The position numbers were made by a program, and so were the translations under genes. From assembly GCA_020024285.1 (NCBI GenBank), contig JAHHTZ010000001.1, positions 1-64,000 of the forward strand: a stretch of 64,000 bases of DNA, in the 5' to 3' direction. The DNA is from Oscillospiraceae bacterium. GTDB taxonomy: Bacteria > Bacillota > Clostridia > Oscillospirales > Ruminococcaceae. Positions 18,235 to 26,866 of the stretch are shown piece after piece. The stretch's first letter is position 1. Each line of letters starts with the position of its first letter. The notes beneath the pieces are model-generated. The model saw only the letters and a program-made list of their open reading frames with translations, was not told where the DNA came from and did no database searches.

Positions 18235-19074
18235 TTGTACAAAATCGTGAAAAAAAGAAAGCTCAATGACGCTGTTGTACTGATGGAAATCGAAGCAGAG
18301 TTCATTGCTAAAAAAGTACTCCCTGGACAGTTCATCATTTTCCGCATTGATGAACACGGAGAGCGTGTTCCGGTAACAGTTGCTGATTATGACAGAGAAA
18401 AAGGCACAATCACCCTGATTGTGCAGACAGTAGGCCGTTCCACCATCATGCTGGGCGAGATGCAGGAGGGAGATTACCTCAGAGATGTGGTAGGTCCTCT
18501 GGGCGTTCCAACCCATCTGGAAGGCATTAAAAAAGCATGCGTGATCGGCGGCGGTGTTGGCTGTGCAATCGCATACCCACAGGCAAAAGCACTTCATAAC
18601 GCAGGTGCTCATGTTGATATGATCGCAGGCTTCCGTTCCAAAGACATCGTCATCATCGAGGATGAGATGAGAGCAGTTGCTGACAATCTGTATATTATGA
18701 CAGATGACGGAACCTACGGCGAAAAAGGCTTTGTAACCGTAAAACTGCAGGAATTGCTGGATGCAGGAAACAAATATGATGCAGTTATCGCAATCGGTCC
18801 AGTTCCGATGATGAAGTTTGTTTCTCAGGTAACAAAACCAAGCAACACCAAAACCATTGTCAGCCTCAACCCAATTATGATCGATGGTACCGGTATGTGC
18901 GGCGGCTGCCGTGTAACCGTTGGCGGACAGACAAAATTTGCCTGCGTAGATGGTCCTGACTTCGACGGTCACGAGGTTGACTTCGACGAGCTGATGAAGA
19001 GAAACGGAACCAACAAATCTCAGGAGAAGCACGATTGCGAAAATTGCAGATTGAGAGGTGCTCACAATGCCTAA
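18235..19074 (+). CDS. nfnA: NfnA-type sulfide/dihydroorotate dehydrogenase-like FAD/NAD-binding subunit
   Basis: Small subunit of NADH-dependent ferredoxin:NADP+ oxidoreductase, an electron-bifurcating transhydrogenase. It has 279 residues: an FAD-binding barrel, then an NAD-binding region (GGGVGCAIAYPQA), and near the end a [2Fe-2S] site with GMCGGCRV and a later FACVDGPDF. It belongs to the PyrK/GltB-like family. The start is TTG, preceded by AGAGGTGAG. The gene overlaps the next by eight bases. Its identity as Nfn rather than another ferredoxin:NAD(P)H or sulfide dehydrogenase rests on the pairing with the GltD-like partner. Confidence 0.85.
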   Translation: MYKIVKKRKLNDAVVLMEIEAEFIAKKVLPGQFIIFRIDEHGERVPVTVADYDREKGTITLIVQTVGRSTIMLGEMQEGDYLRDVVGPLGVPTHLEGIKKACVIGGGVGCAIAYPQAKALHNAGAHVDMIAGFRSKDIVIIEDEMRAVADNLYIMTDDGTYGEKGFVTVKLQELLDAGNKYDAVIAIGPVPMMKFVSQVTKPSNTKTIVSLNPIMIDGTGMCGGCRVTVGGQTKFACVDGPDFDGHEVDFDELMKRNGTNKSQEKHDCENCRLRGAHNA

Positions 19075-20464
19075 TATGTCTTTGACAAAAAATCCAATGC
19101 CGGAGCAGGACCCAAAGGTAAGAGCAAGAAACTTTGAAGAGGTAACCCTCGGCTATACAGAACAGATGGCAATTGATGAGGCACAGCGCTGCCTGAACTG
19201 CAAACATATGCCATGCGTTAAGGGATGTCCGGTAAACGTACAGATCCCAAAATTCATCCAGCTGGTTGCACAGGGCAAATTTGCGGATGCCTGCGCAGCA
19301 ATCAAAGAAACAAGCTCCCTGCCAGCAGTTTGCGGACGCGTATGTCCACAGGAAACACAGTGCGAATGCAACTGTGTACGCGGCATCAAAGGCGAACCGG
19401 TTGCAATCGGACGCCTCGAGCGTTTTGTTGCTGACTGGGATATGAACCATGGCGAGCACAAAATAGAAAAACCACAGACCAACGGCATCAAAGTTGCTAT
19501 CGTTGGTGCAGGCCCTGCAGGTCTGACCTGTGCCGGTGACCTTGCAAAGCTCGGTTACGAAGTAACCATCTTCGAGGCATTCCATCAGGCAGGTGGTGTA
19601 TTGGTTTACGGTATTCCTGAGTTCCGTCTGCCAAAGGTGATCGTTCAGAAGGAAGTAGAGAACCTCGAAAAACTCGGCGTTAAGATCATGACCAACATGG
19701 TAATCGGTAAAGTTCTCTCGATCGATGAGCTCTTTCACGACTATGGCTACAAGGCAGTATTCGTTGGTTCCGGTGCTGGTCTTCCTTCCTTTATGGGCAT
19801 TGAAGGCGAAGGTCTTGTAGGTGTTTACTCTGCAAACGAGTTCCTCACCCGTATCAACCTGATGAAAGCATACCTCGATGATTACGATACCCCAATCCGC
19901 AAGGGCAAATCGGTTGCTGTTGTTGGCGGTGGTAACGTTGCAATGGACGCTGCAAGAAGCGCAATGCGCCTTGGTGCAGAACATGTATACATCATTTACC
20001 GTCGTTCCGAGGAAGAACTGCCTGCACGTCAGGAAGAAGTACATCATGCAAAAGAAGAAGGAATCGAGTTCCTGCTTCAGAACAACCCTGTCCGCATCCT
20101 TGGCGATGAGGAAGGCAATGTTCGTGCAATCGAGTGCGTTAAAATGGAACTGGGTGAACCGGATGCTTCCGGACGCCGCAGACCATCTCCGATCGAAGGC
20201 TCCAACTACGAAGTTCCGGTCGATACGGTTATCATGTCCATCGGTACTTCTCCAAACCCATTGATCCGCAGCACAACAGAAGGTTTGGAAGCAAACAAAC
20301 GCGGCTGCCTTGTTGCTGACGATAAAATGGCTACCACCAAAGAGGGCGTTTACGCCGGCGGTGATGCTGTTACAGGTGCAGCTACTGTTATTCTGGCAAT
20401 GGGTGCAGGCAAAACTGCTGCTGAATCCATCCATGAATATCTTCAGGAAAAATACGGCAAATAA
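19067..20464 (+). CDS. nfnB: NfnB-type NADPH-dependent GltD-like oxidoreductase subunit
   Basis: Large subunit of the transhydrogenase, often annotated gltA or NADPH-dependent glutamate synthase. An N-terminal four-helix Fe-S domain has CLNCKHMPCVKGCP and a second set VCGRVCPQETQCECNC, binding two [4Fe-4S] clusters. An FAD site follows (AIVGAGPAGLTCAG), then an NADPH site (VVGGGNVAMDAARSA with YRRSEEE). The 465-residue length fits. ATG 19067 has GAGAGGTG six bases ahead. No gltB large subunit is nearby, which favours NfnB over glutamate synthase. Confidence 0.87.
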   Translation: MPNMSLTKNPMPEQDPKVRARNFEEVTLGYTEQMAIDEAQRCLNCKHMPCVKGCPVNVQIPKFIQLVAQGKFADACAAIKETSSLPAVCGRVCPQETQCECNCVRGIKGEPVAIGRLERFVADWDMNHGEHKIEKPQTNGIKVAIVGAGPAGLTCAGDLAKLGYEVTIFEAFHQAGGVLVYGIPEFRLPKVIVQKEVENLEKLGVKIMTNMVIGKVLSIDELFHDYGYKAVFVGSGAGLPSFMGIEGEGLVGVYSANEFLTRINLMKAYLDDYDTPIRKGKSVAVVGGGNVAMDAARSAMRLGAEHVYIIYRRSEEELPARQEEVHHAKEEGIEFLLQNNPVRILGDEEGNVRAIECVKMELGEPDASGRRRPSPIEGSNYEVPVDTVIMSIGTSPNPLIRSTTEGLEANKRGCLVADDKMATTKEGVYAGGDAVTGAATVILAMGAGKTAAESIHEYLQEKYGK

Positions 20465-20501
20465 TCGTATTTTTTGCTGAAAACAACAATCATGTTTTAA
20501 G

Positions 20502-20538
20502 AGAGGGTATGCACTGTGCATCAGTGCATACCCTCTTT
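20502..20538 (+). terminator. Rho-independent terminator after nfnB
   Basis: A perfect 15-bp stem (AGAGGGTATGCACTG with its complement) around a five-base loop. Only a short T run follows. Confidence 0.75.
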
Positions 20539-20567
20539 CCGGTAAAAATACAGAAGGAAGTGTCTGA

Positions 20568-21638
20568 ATGAACCGCGAAAAGCAAAAGCGCGCCGCAATG
20601 CAGGCGATGATCGACTGGCTGGCAGACGAGAGGGAGTTGGGGAGAAATCCAGCCAATATCCTTTTTGCAGAAGAATTTGATCTGAACGGTCTGCATTATT
20701 ACATCTTCAAATTTCAAAAGGAGCTGCTCGGCACCTGGTATCTCGGCGTTTGCGGAGGATACGAGGGAGAGAGCCTCAACCACACAGGACATATCTTCAG
20801 CGCAATGGAGGAATATCACTCCTCCACAGCGGTAGGGCAGGCGGCAGCGCTTGTGAAACGCCTTCAGGAATATTACGAGAAGCGAATGGCAGAGAAGCTC
20901 CAAAGCAAGGATCAGCTTCAGGGGGCTTTTATGGGATTCATCCTGCTTTCCAAAGCACAGTGGGATGCAGAAGAGGTAAAACGCTGTCTAAAGGAAGATT
21001 GGGGCATCACGGTCACAAATAAATCAAAGGATGAAAACGCGCTGATCTTTCAGGAAGGCGAGATGGCGGTTTCCATTGCACTGCAAAAAACACCGCTCAC
21101 CGGCATCAAGGAACGTGCAGCGCGCAATATTCTCTGGCCTGAGGCAGTTGATGCGGCAGAAGCTCATAAGGCAGCATTGACGATCCTCGTGATGGGGGGC
21201 AGCGATACAAAGGATACCGGGATCTTGTACGCAAAGCTTTGCGCCAGCTGTCTGCGCATCCCGCAGGCGATCGCTGTTTTCACCAGCGACAATGTCATGG
21301 AGCCCAATCAGTTCATCGCAGCTTCCAAAATGATGACAGACGGGCTGCTGCCTGTTTTTAACTGGGTATTTTTCGGGCTGTATCTTGGAGAATCTGGGCT
21401 CTGCGGCTACACCAACGGGCTTGGACATTTCGGAAAACCGGAGCTTGAGGTGATCGACAGTCCGCTGACTGCGGAGGAGCTGTGCGATTTTCTCTCTGAG
21501 GTGGCGTACAATGTTTTGGAGCAGGATCTCAGCTTTCAGGACGGAGAAGAAATCTCATTTTCTGACGGAAAAAGCATCGCGGTTGCGGTTTCCGATGGGG
21601 TTGCCGTTTCGGGCAGCTCGGTAAAATTCAAAGTATAG
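20568..21638 (+). CDS. DUF4261-like protein of unknown function
   Basis: A 356-residue soluble protein. The N-terminal third is helical and charged, with a segment YYIFKFQKELLGTWYLGV. The C-terminal part, from about residue 125, resembles DUF4261: it starts MGFILLSKAQWD and includes a region on level expression of residues ILWPEA, then GYTNGLGHFGKPELEV. I know no biochemical function for this family. The start follows AGAAGGAAG. It sits between two terminators as a single-gene unit. Confidence 0.6.
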   Translation: MNREKQKRAAMQAMIDWLADERELGRNPANILFAEEFDLNGLHYYIFKFQKELLGTWYLGVCGGYEGESLNHTGHIFSAMEEYHSSTAVGQAAALVKRLQEYYEKRMAEKLQSKDQLQGAFMGFILLSKAQWDAEEVKRCLKEDWGITVTNKSKDENALIFQEGEMAVSIALQKTPLTGIKERAARNILWPEAVDAAEAHKAALTILVMGGSDTKDTGILYAKLCASCLRIPQAIAVFTSDNVMEPNQFIAASKMMTDGLLPVFNWVFFGLYLGESGLCGYTNGLGHFGKPELEVIDSPLTAEELCDFLSEVAYNVLEQDLSFQDGEEISFSDGKSIAVAVSDGVAVSGSSVKFKV

Positions 21639-21641
21639 CAT

Positions 21642-21683
21642 AAAAGCACAAAAGCCGGGCAGCTGCCCGGCTTTTGTGCTTTT
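21642..21683 (+). terminator. Perfectly palindromic, bidirectional-looking terminator
   Basis: All 42 bases form one exact palindrome, with A-rich left and T-rich right ends and a GC core (GCCGGGCAGCTGCCCGGC). It can act in both directions, but no gene points at it from the right. Confidence 0.85.
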
Positions 21684-21934
21684 GGGATGAAAGAGAAAAG
21701 AGAAAATCTATGAAAACCTATTATTAGGAAGTGATCGGTCTGCTGGCCTGACGATTCGGTATTTCGACCAATCGGTCAGGCAGGATACAGATTGAAGAGG
21801 GGGTGATCTGCATCAGCAGCAGTAACATGTTTTTTGATTACAGGCTTATTATAAAATATCTTTATGTGCAAATTAAGATGTTTTTAAGAAAAAACAGTAA
21901 CGAATTACGAAAGAAATTATGAACACAAACAACA
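21684..21934. other. Intergenic stretch without a gene
   Basis: No open frame with a ribosome site was found. An imperfect inverted repeat (CCTGACGATT and AATCGGTCAGG) is present near 21749-21782. The right half is A+T-rich. Nothing else is recognised. Confidence 0.4.
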
Positions 21935-21968
21935 AAAGAAAATAGCTTTGGGATTTCCCCAAAGCTAT
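21935..21968 (-). terminator. Terminator of the minus-strand gene cluster
   Basis: Read on the minus strand, ATAGCTTTGGG and CCCAAAGCTAT pair around a five-base loop and are followed by a T-rich run. It lies just beyond the stop of the BclA-C-like gene. Confidence 0.85.
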
Positions 21969-21972
21969 GTCA

Positions 21973-22539
21973 TTAGAGTCTTGATACCAAAAGAATGCAG
22001 ACGCTTCCATTCACCCAATCAGGGCAGGCAGCAGACGCTAAATTCATCTGAAATTCGACCAGGCTGGCGGTATCAACGACAGGAAGAAGGAAGGTGTTGG
22101 ATACACTCTGCATGCTGCCTGTGTTCGAAGGACCTGCGCTATAAGAAATGTTGGATTCGTCAGGCACTCCATCTTCGATCGGGCAGACTGAAAACGCATG
22201 TTCGGCCTTTGCGTTTACATGATAGCTGATCTGATACAGACGATTTGGCTGGAGCAAAATTCCGGTATCGGATTGCAGGCGGATGCTGCGTCCGCACTGA
22301 ATATCCTGTGTCAACGTGAGCTTATCGCCGTTCGCTGCGCCGGACACCCGATAGACAGCAAAGGCACCCTCGCAGGGATTGGGATAAGGGGAGGAGCAGC
22401 GCGGATATTGCGGATGATAAAGGCACGGGATATCAAAGAAGGGCAAAAATTTTCCCTGACCGCGAAAGCTGCCGGATGCACAGTTGGATTCAGAAGAGCA
22501 ATCGGGATGCTGTGAGCTGCACGGATTGTATTTTGTCAT
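21973..22539 (-). CDS. Cys-rich protein with a BclA-C/TNF-like jelly-roll domain
   Basis: 188 residues. The first 55 are rich in Cys, Ser and Pro (CSSQHPDCSSESNCASG). The rest has the strand pattern of the C-terminal domain found in BclA-type spore collagens and other clostridial surface proteins: LQPNRLYQISYHVNA, a middle SNTFLLPVV, then VNGSVCILLVSRL at the end. Collagen Gly-X-Y repeats are absent. AGGAGG lies five bases before the ATG. A spore-coat or exosporium location is inference from the family and the sporulating host. It is probably the last gene of the minus-strand cluster. Confidence 0.65.
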   Translation of the reverse strand: MTKYNPCSSQHPDCSSESNCASGSFRGQGKFLPFFDIPCLYHPQYPRCSSPYPNPCEGAFAVYRVSGAANGDKLTLTQDIQCGRSIRLQSDTGILLQPNRLYQISYHVNAKAEHAFSVCPIEDGVPDESNISYSAGPSNTGSMQSVSNTFLLPVVDTASLVEFQMNLASAACPDWVNGSVCILLVSRL

Positions 22540-22621
22540 AAGATACCTCCTAAAGATAGAATCGATAATGATATATCTATCCTATCTTATGAGAGGAAAG
22601 TAAAAAAGTTCCTTGATTTTG

Positions 22622-22807
22622 CTATAAAAAAGGCCATTCCTCGCCCAAGTCCTCTTTGATATCATCAATCGCGATCATCGTTTCCAAGACATAGGCGATC
22701 TGTTTTAAGATGGCAGAAATAAGATAGAGCTGTTTTCTGCTCTTTCCCTTTGACACAGCCAGAGCGATGGCGTGAATCAAAGTTACAAGTTCGTCCGCAG
22801 AAATCAC
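22622..22807 (-). CDS. Small helical protein of 61 residues
   Basis: Short helical protein (begins MISADELVTLIHAIALAVSKG; ends DIKEDLGEEWPFL). The hydrophobic pattern with ISAILKQIAYVLETM in the middle resembles the small Firmicute proteins now grouped near DUF6774, but this is from memory. The GTG at 22807 was chosen because AGGAGG lies five bases upstream. An in-frame ATG at 22825 would place that ribosome site inside the gene and has none of its own. No function is known. Confidence 0.6.
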   Translation of the reverse strand: MISADELVTLIHAIALAVSKGKSRKQLYLISAILKQIAYVLETMIAIDDIKEDLGEEWPFL

Positions 22808-22866
22808 GACCACCTCCTGTTTCATATAGGATGTAAACAGGATATGCAGGCAGCGGACAGGATATG

Positions 22867-23322
22867 CTAACACATCAAATCAACAGAAAGGGTATAGCTT
22901 GATGCATCGTCGCAAAGCTCCACGCCCCGCACAACAAGGTGGATGGGGCAATGATTTTCATATTTATACAAAACGTGTTCCTTGTGCTCACAGGGTAAGG
23001 CGGCTACAAAAACACCCTGCTCTGTTACAAGGTGGATCGAATCCTTTGTTACGCCTGCGTAGGCATCGATAAACAGCTGCTGTCCCACAAAAAGGCTTGG
23101 AACGTCGGGGGAGTCGAACAGATCGATACCCTGAAATTCCAGCTGTATTCGATAGATATCATCCGCCGTTGTTCTTTTTTTCCACATCAGGAAAAGGCTT
23201 GCTGCGCCGCATCCTAAAAAGCACAGCATGATGATCCAATCAATGGGACGCATTGCTTCGCGGGAAAATGGGATGATGAGCCCTGCAATCAGGAAAAGAA
23301 TGCCAAGAAGTTTACTGGTCAT
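22867..23322 (-). CDS. Small membrane protein of unknown function
   Basis: 151 residues. Two hydrophobic segments lie at the N-terminus (about residues 4-20 and 28-47), then a soluble beta-rich C-terminal part of about 100 residues (SLFVGQQLFIDAYAGVTKD, GVFVAALPCEHK, PIHLVVRGVEL). I do not recognise the family. AAAGGAGG is seven bases before the ATG. It is the first gene behind a good minus-strand promoter and is followed by the 61-residue gene. Confidence 0.6.
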   Translation of the reverse strand: MTSKLLGILFLIAGLIIPFSREAMRPIDWIIMLCFLGCGAASLFLMWKKRTTADDIYRIQLEFQGIDLFDSPDVPSLFVGQQLFIDAYAGVTKDSIHLVTEQGVFVAALPCEHKEHVLYKYENHCPIHLVVRGVELCDDASSYTLSVDLMC

Positions 23323-23345
23323 TGCAATACCTCCTTTCTTAGAGC

Positions 23346-23374
23346 ATTATAGCCCTTTTTTCTGTGCAATTCAA
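23346..23374 (-). promoter_or_regulatory. Promoter of the minus-strand cluster
   Basis: On the minus strand, TTGAAT (23374-23369), a 17-bp spacer and a perfect TATAAT (23351-23346) lie just upstream of the membrane-protein gene. It is a vegetative sigma-A type sequence, not a typical sporulation promoter. Confidence 0.75.
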
Positions 23375-23437
23375 TCAAATCACATGTGCAAAACAAGGAA
23401 GCAGCACCACGATAAACGAGATTACACCTTATAGGAA

Positions 23438-23466
23438 GTGATTTTTTCTGCGCTTTATGGTATAAT
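23438..23466 (+). promoter_or_regulatory. Candidate promoter of addBA
   Basis: A perfect TATAAT lies at 23461-23466, 38 bases before addB. The -35 (GTGATT) is weak. It diverges from the minus-strand promoter, about 65 bp away. Confidence 0.5.
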
Positions 23467-23503
23467 CCATATCATAAAACCACGATGACAAGGAGGAGAT
23501 ACT

Positions 23504-26500
23504 ATGCTGATCCCCTTGATTGGCGCAGCCGGTACCGGCAAAACAACGAGGATTCTCGATAAGATAAAGGAGCTGGCACAACAGCAGCAATCGATCCTGC
23601 TGCTTGTCCCGGAGCAATATTCCTTTGAAATGGAGCGGCGCATCACAAGAGAGCTCCCTGCTTCTGCGGCGCTCTGCGTACAGGTGATGAGCTTCACGCG
23701 TCTTTGCCACAGGACCTTTCAAACCTACGGAGGCGGAGCGGGGGAGCGCATCACAGAGCCTGCCAAGCGTATGCTCATCAATCAGACGCTCGACATTGTG
23801 AAGGATCAGCTGGTGCAGTATCGCCGTGCAGCAGCGGATTCGCGCTTCATTGAATCAGTGCTGATGACGATGGAGCAGTTTAAGAACGCAGGAGTTTCCC
23901 CGGCTGATTTGCAGGAATTTTCCGAGCACACATCGGATCAGGCACTCAAGGAAAAAACCGGGGAGCTGTTTCAGATTTACGGAGTTTACCAATCGCTGAT
24001 CGAAGACGGATACATCGACGAGCGTGACGACACCATCCGCTGCGCCCACATTCTCAGCGGGAAAAATCATTTTAAGGATACCATCGTCTTTTTGGATTCG
24101 TTTCGTGACTTCACGCCCTCTCAGCGCGAGCTGATTCGGGTCATTATGGCAAGCTGCAAGGACATCTATCTTTCTGTTCTTGCAAAAAGCCTGTTCCTCT
24201 CCGAGAAAAACAAGGAACAGGCAGAAAATGACGTATTCCGAATCGTCAAAGAAAATGCCATGCATCTGATTTCGGACGCAAGAGAGCAGGCGATCCCGAT
24301 TGCAGCCCCCGTGATGTGCAGCACACCGTTTCGATATCAGGACGATGCACTTGCTTATTTGGAGCAAATGCTGACGCAGCTTTGCACAGAGCCCTATTCA
24401 CAGAGGACAAACGCCATCGCGGTCTATCAGGCGCAGGACCCCTATGAGGAGCTGTGCTTTACTGCGGCGCAAATTGCACACCTTGTCAAAAATGAAAAGA
24501 TGCAATACCGCGATATCACCATCATTGCACGCAGTCTGGAACCGTATAAAAACATGATGGAGCATCTGTTCTCGCGCTATCAGATCCCGATTTTCTGGGA
24601 TTTTCGCTTGGACATCCAATCGGTCCCGGTGGTCAGTGCGCTTTTGGATGCGCTCAATGCGGTCAGCAGCAAATTTGATACCGAGCATGTTCTGTCGCTG
24701 GCAAAAAGCCCTCTCCTCGGACTGCCGTATACGCAGGTGCTCCTGCTCGAAAATTACTGCTATGTTTGGAGCATTTCAAAAGAACAATGGAAGATGGAAT
24801 TTCAGAACCATCCAAAGGGGCTGCAATCCGAATTTTCCGATTCTGATTTGGAAACGCTCGAAATCATCAACCACACAGCAAAAGCCGTCATGGAGCCGCT
24901 GCTCCATTTATCGGAAGCGCTCAAAGACTGTGACGGACTCCAGTTTGCGCGCGCTGTTTACGATTATTTGGAGGAGATTCACGCAAAAGAAAATCTGCGC
25001 ACCGCGTATCAGCAGGAAAATCTGTTCCATCAGCAGATTCTGTTGGAAAACGACGAAGCATGGAACGTCCTGATGGATCTCCTTGACACGATGGCAACGA
25101 TCCTCAAGGGAGTTACACTTCCGTTGGAGCGTTTTCTTGACCTCTTTGCCATGGGAATCCGCTGCTCCGATTTCGGAGCCATCCCGAATACGCTCGATCA
25201 GGTTGCGGTCGGTACCGCGGACCGCATCCGCCCCAATGAGCCGAAGGTCGTGTTCGTGCTGGGCATGAACCAGGGCGAATTCCCTCCGCAGCTCAAGGAG
25301 CAGGGCTTCTTTTCAGACGGGGAACGCGAACAGCTTGCAGAGGCGGGGATTCGCCTGAGTCCAACGGTGATCCGCCAAAACAGCTATGAGCAGCTCTACC
25401 TTTATTCTGCGCTGACAGCTGCCTCCCATCGCCTGTACATCACCTATCATCAAACCCTCCTTCATGGAGAGGAATGCACCGCAGCCCCCATGATCCGGGA
25501 GCTTAGAAAGGTGTTTGGCGGTTCGATCCTTCAGAACAGGCAAAGCCTGCCAAAGCTGTTTTTTGCGGTGAACGAGGATACCGCCTTTGACCAGCTCTGC
25601 CGCCGGTATCGCACGGATGACGGACTCACTTCAGCGCTGTGCGATTTTGTAAAAACGGGCGAGCGGGCATCCTCTCTGTCGCGTTTGAGCTCTGTTTTGG
25701 AAAAGAAGGACTTTGTCCTTCGCCGCCGTGAAATGGCGCGGATGCTCTTTGGAGAAACGATGCGCCTCTCCCCGTCGAGGGTGGAAAAGTATTTTTCCTG
25801 CCCGTTTGCTTATTTCTGCTCGGCAGGACTTGGACTGCGTGCCAGACGCAAGGTGGAGTTTTCCCCGATGGAATCGGGCAGCGTCATCCACTATGTGCTG
25901 GAAAAGATGGTGTCGCAGCATGGCGGAAAAGGGCTTGCAGCACTGACGCGGCAGGAGCTGGAGCAGGAATCCATGACGATCCTGCAAAGCTATCTGCACA
26001 GCCGAATCAGCCAGGAGGAGCTGCTGAGCAAACGCTTTCAGTATCTCTATCAAAACCTTGCCCGTCAGATGGCGCGCCTTTTGGAACAGCTTGCACGGGA
26101 ATTTGCCCAATCCGATTTTGAGCCGTGCAGCTTTGAGTTTCCCATCAGCCAGAATTCGCCTGTAAAACCGATGATTTTCGAAACGGCGGACGGGGTGCGC
26201 GTTGCAGTAGAGGGCGTTGTCGACCGCGTCGACCTCATGGAAAAGGATGGGGTGCGCTATGTCCGCGTCGTAGACTATAAGTCGGGAGGAAAATCGTTCC
26301 AGCTCGATGATGTCTATTATGGATTGAATCTGCAAATGCTCCTGTACCTGTTTTCCATCTGGCGCAACGGAACAGGAGAATTTCAGGATGTTCTGCCGGG
26401 CGGTGTGCTGTATATGCCTGCAAAAGACCCTGTCGTATCGGTGGAGCGAAACGCGGATGAAAAAAAGATTTTGCAGGAAAAGATGAAAAAGTACAAAATG

Positions 26501-26866
26501 AATGGGCTGATCTTGGAGGACCCTGTCTGCATCGAGGGAATGGAGCATGAAGCCGCCGGACTCTATATCCCGGCAAAGATGAAGGAAGGCAAATTGGATG
26601 CCCGCTCCAGCGTTGCAAATCTGGCACAGATGGGACAGATTTGCAGCCACATCGAATCTTTGCTCAAAGATATGGCAGCAAGCCTGACAAAAGGAAAAAT
26701 CGAGGCACGACCGGTGCAGAGCAAAACGATCGAACCCTGCTGCTACTGCGATTTCAAAAGCATCTGTCAGCACCAGAAGGACGATAAAGTGCGGGCGATG
26801 ACACCGCTTGGAAAGAACGGATTTTTCGACCGGATCGCAAAGGAGGACAAACAGGATGAGCAGTAA
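23504..26866 (+). CDS. addB: ATP-dependent helicase/nuclease subunit B
   Basis: Subunit of the AddAB enzyme that resects double-strand breaks and is the Firmicute counterpart of RecBCD. Walker A GAAGTGKTT is at the N-terminus. The C-terminal nuclease has DYKSG in VRVVDYKSGGKSF. Iron-sulfur cysteines are seen in FSCPFAYFC and in PCCYCDFKSIC near the end. It has 1120 residues, close to the usual length. AAGGAGGAG precedes the ATG. It overlaps addA by 11 bases, as is common for the pair. Confidence 0.94.
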   Translation: MLIPLIGAAGTGKTTRILDKIKELAQQQQSILLLVPEQYSFEMERRITRELPASAALCVQVMSFTRLCHRTFQTYGGGAGERITEPAKRMLINQTLDIVKDQLVQYRRAAADSRFIESVLMTMEQFKNAGVSPADLQEFSEHTSDQALKEKTGELFQIYGVYQSLIEDGYIDERDDTIRCAHILSGKNHFKDTIVFLDSFRDFTPSQRELIRVIMASCKDIYLSVLAKSLFLSEKNKEQAENDVFRIVKENAMHLISDAREQAIPIAAPVMCSTPFRYQDDALAYLEQMLTQLCTEPYSQRTNAIAVYQAQDPYEELCFTAAQIAHLVKNEKMQYRDITIIARSLEPYKNMMEHLFSRYQIPIFWDFRLDIQSVPVVSALLDALNAVSSKFDTEHVLSLAKSPLLGLPYTQVLLLENYCYVWSISKEQWKMEFQNHPKGLQSEFSDSDLETLEIINHTAKAVMEPLLHLSEALKDCDGLQFARAVYDYLEEIHAKENLRTAYQQENLFHQQILLENDEAWNVLMDLLDTMATILKGVTLPLERFLDLFAMGIRCSDFGAIPNTLDQVAVGTADRIRPNEPKVVFVLGMNQGEFPPQLKEQGFFSDGEREQLAEAGIRLSPTVIRQNSYEQLYLYSALTAASHRLYITYHQTLLHGEECTAAPMIRELRKVFGGSILQNRQSLPKLFFAVNEDTAFDQLCRRYRTDDGLTSALCDFVKTGERASSLSRLSSVLEKKDFVLRRREMARMLFGETMRLSPSRVEKYFSCPFAYFCSAGLGLRARRKVEFSPMESGSVIHYVLEKMVSQHGGKGLAALTRQELEQESMTILQSYLHSRISQEELLSKRFQYLYQNLARQMARLLEQLAREFAQSDFEPCSFEFPISQNSPVKPMIFETADGVRVAVEGVVDRVDLMEKDGVRYVRVVDYKSGGKSFQLDDVYYGLNLQMLLYLFSIWRNGTGEFQDVLPGGVLYMPAKDPVVSVERNADEKKILQEKMKKYKMNGLILEDPVCIEGMEHEAAGLYIPAKMKEGKLDARSSVANLAQMGQICSHIESLLKDMAASLTKGKIEARPVQSKTIEPCCYCDFKSICQHQKDDKVRAMTPLGKNGFFDRIAKEDKQDEQ

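Noticed and set aside
19067..20464. Glutamate synthase small subunit
   Set aside because: No large GltB subunit is adjacent and the preceding gene is the PyrK-like NfnA partner, so NfnB is the better call.
18875..20656. 593-codon minus-strand frame opposite nfnB
   Set aside because: Antisense shadow of nfnB with improbable Cys/Phe/His composition and no start signal.
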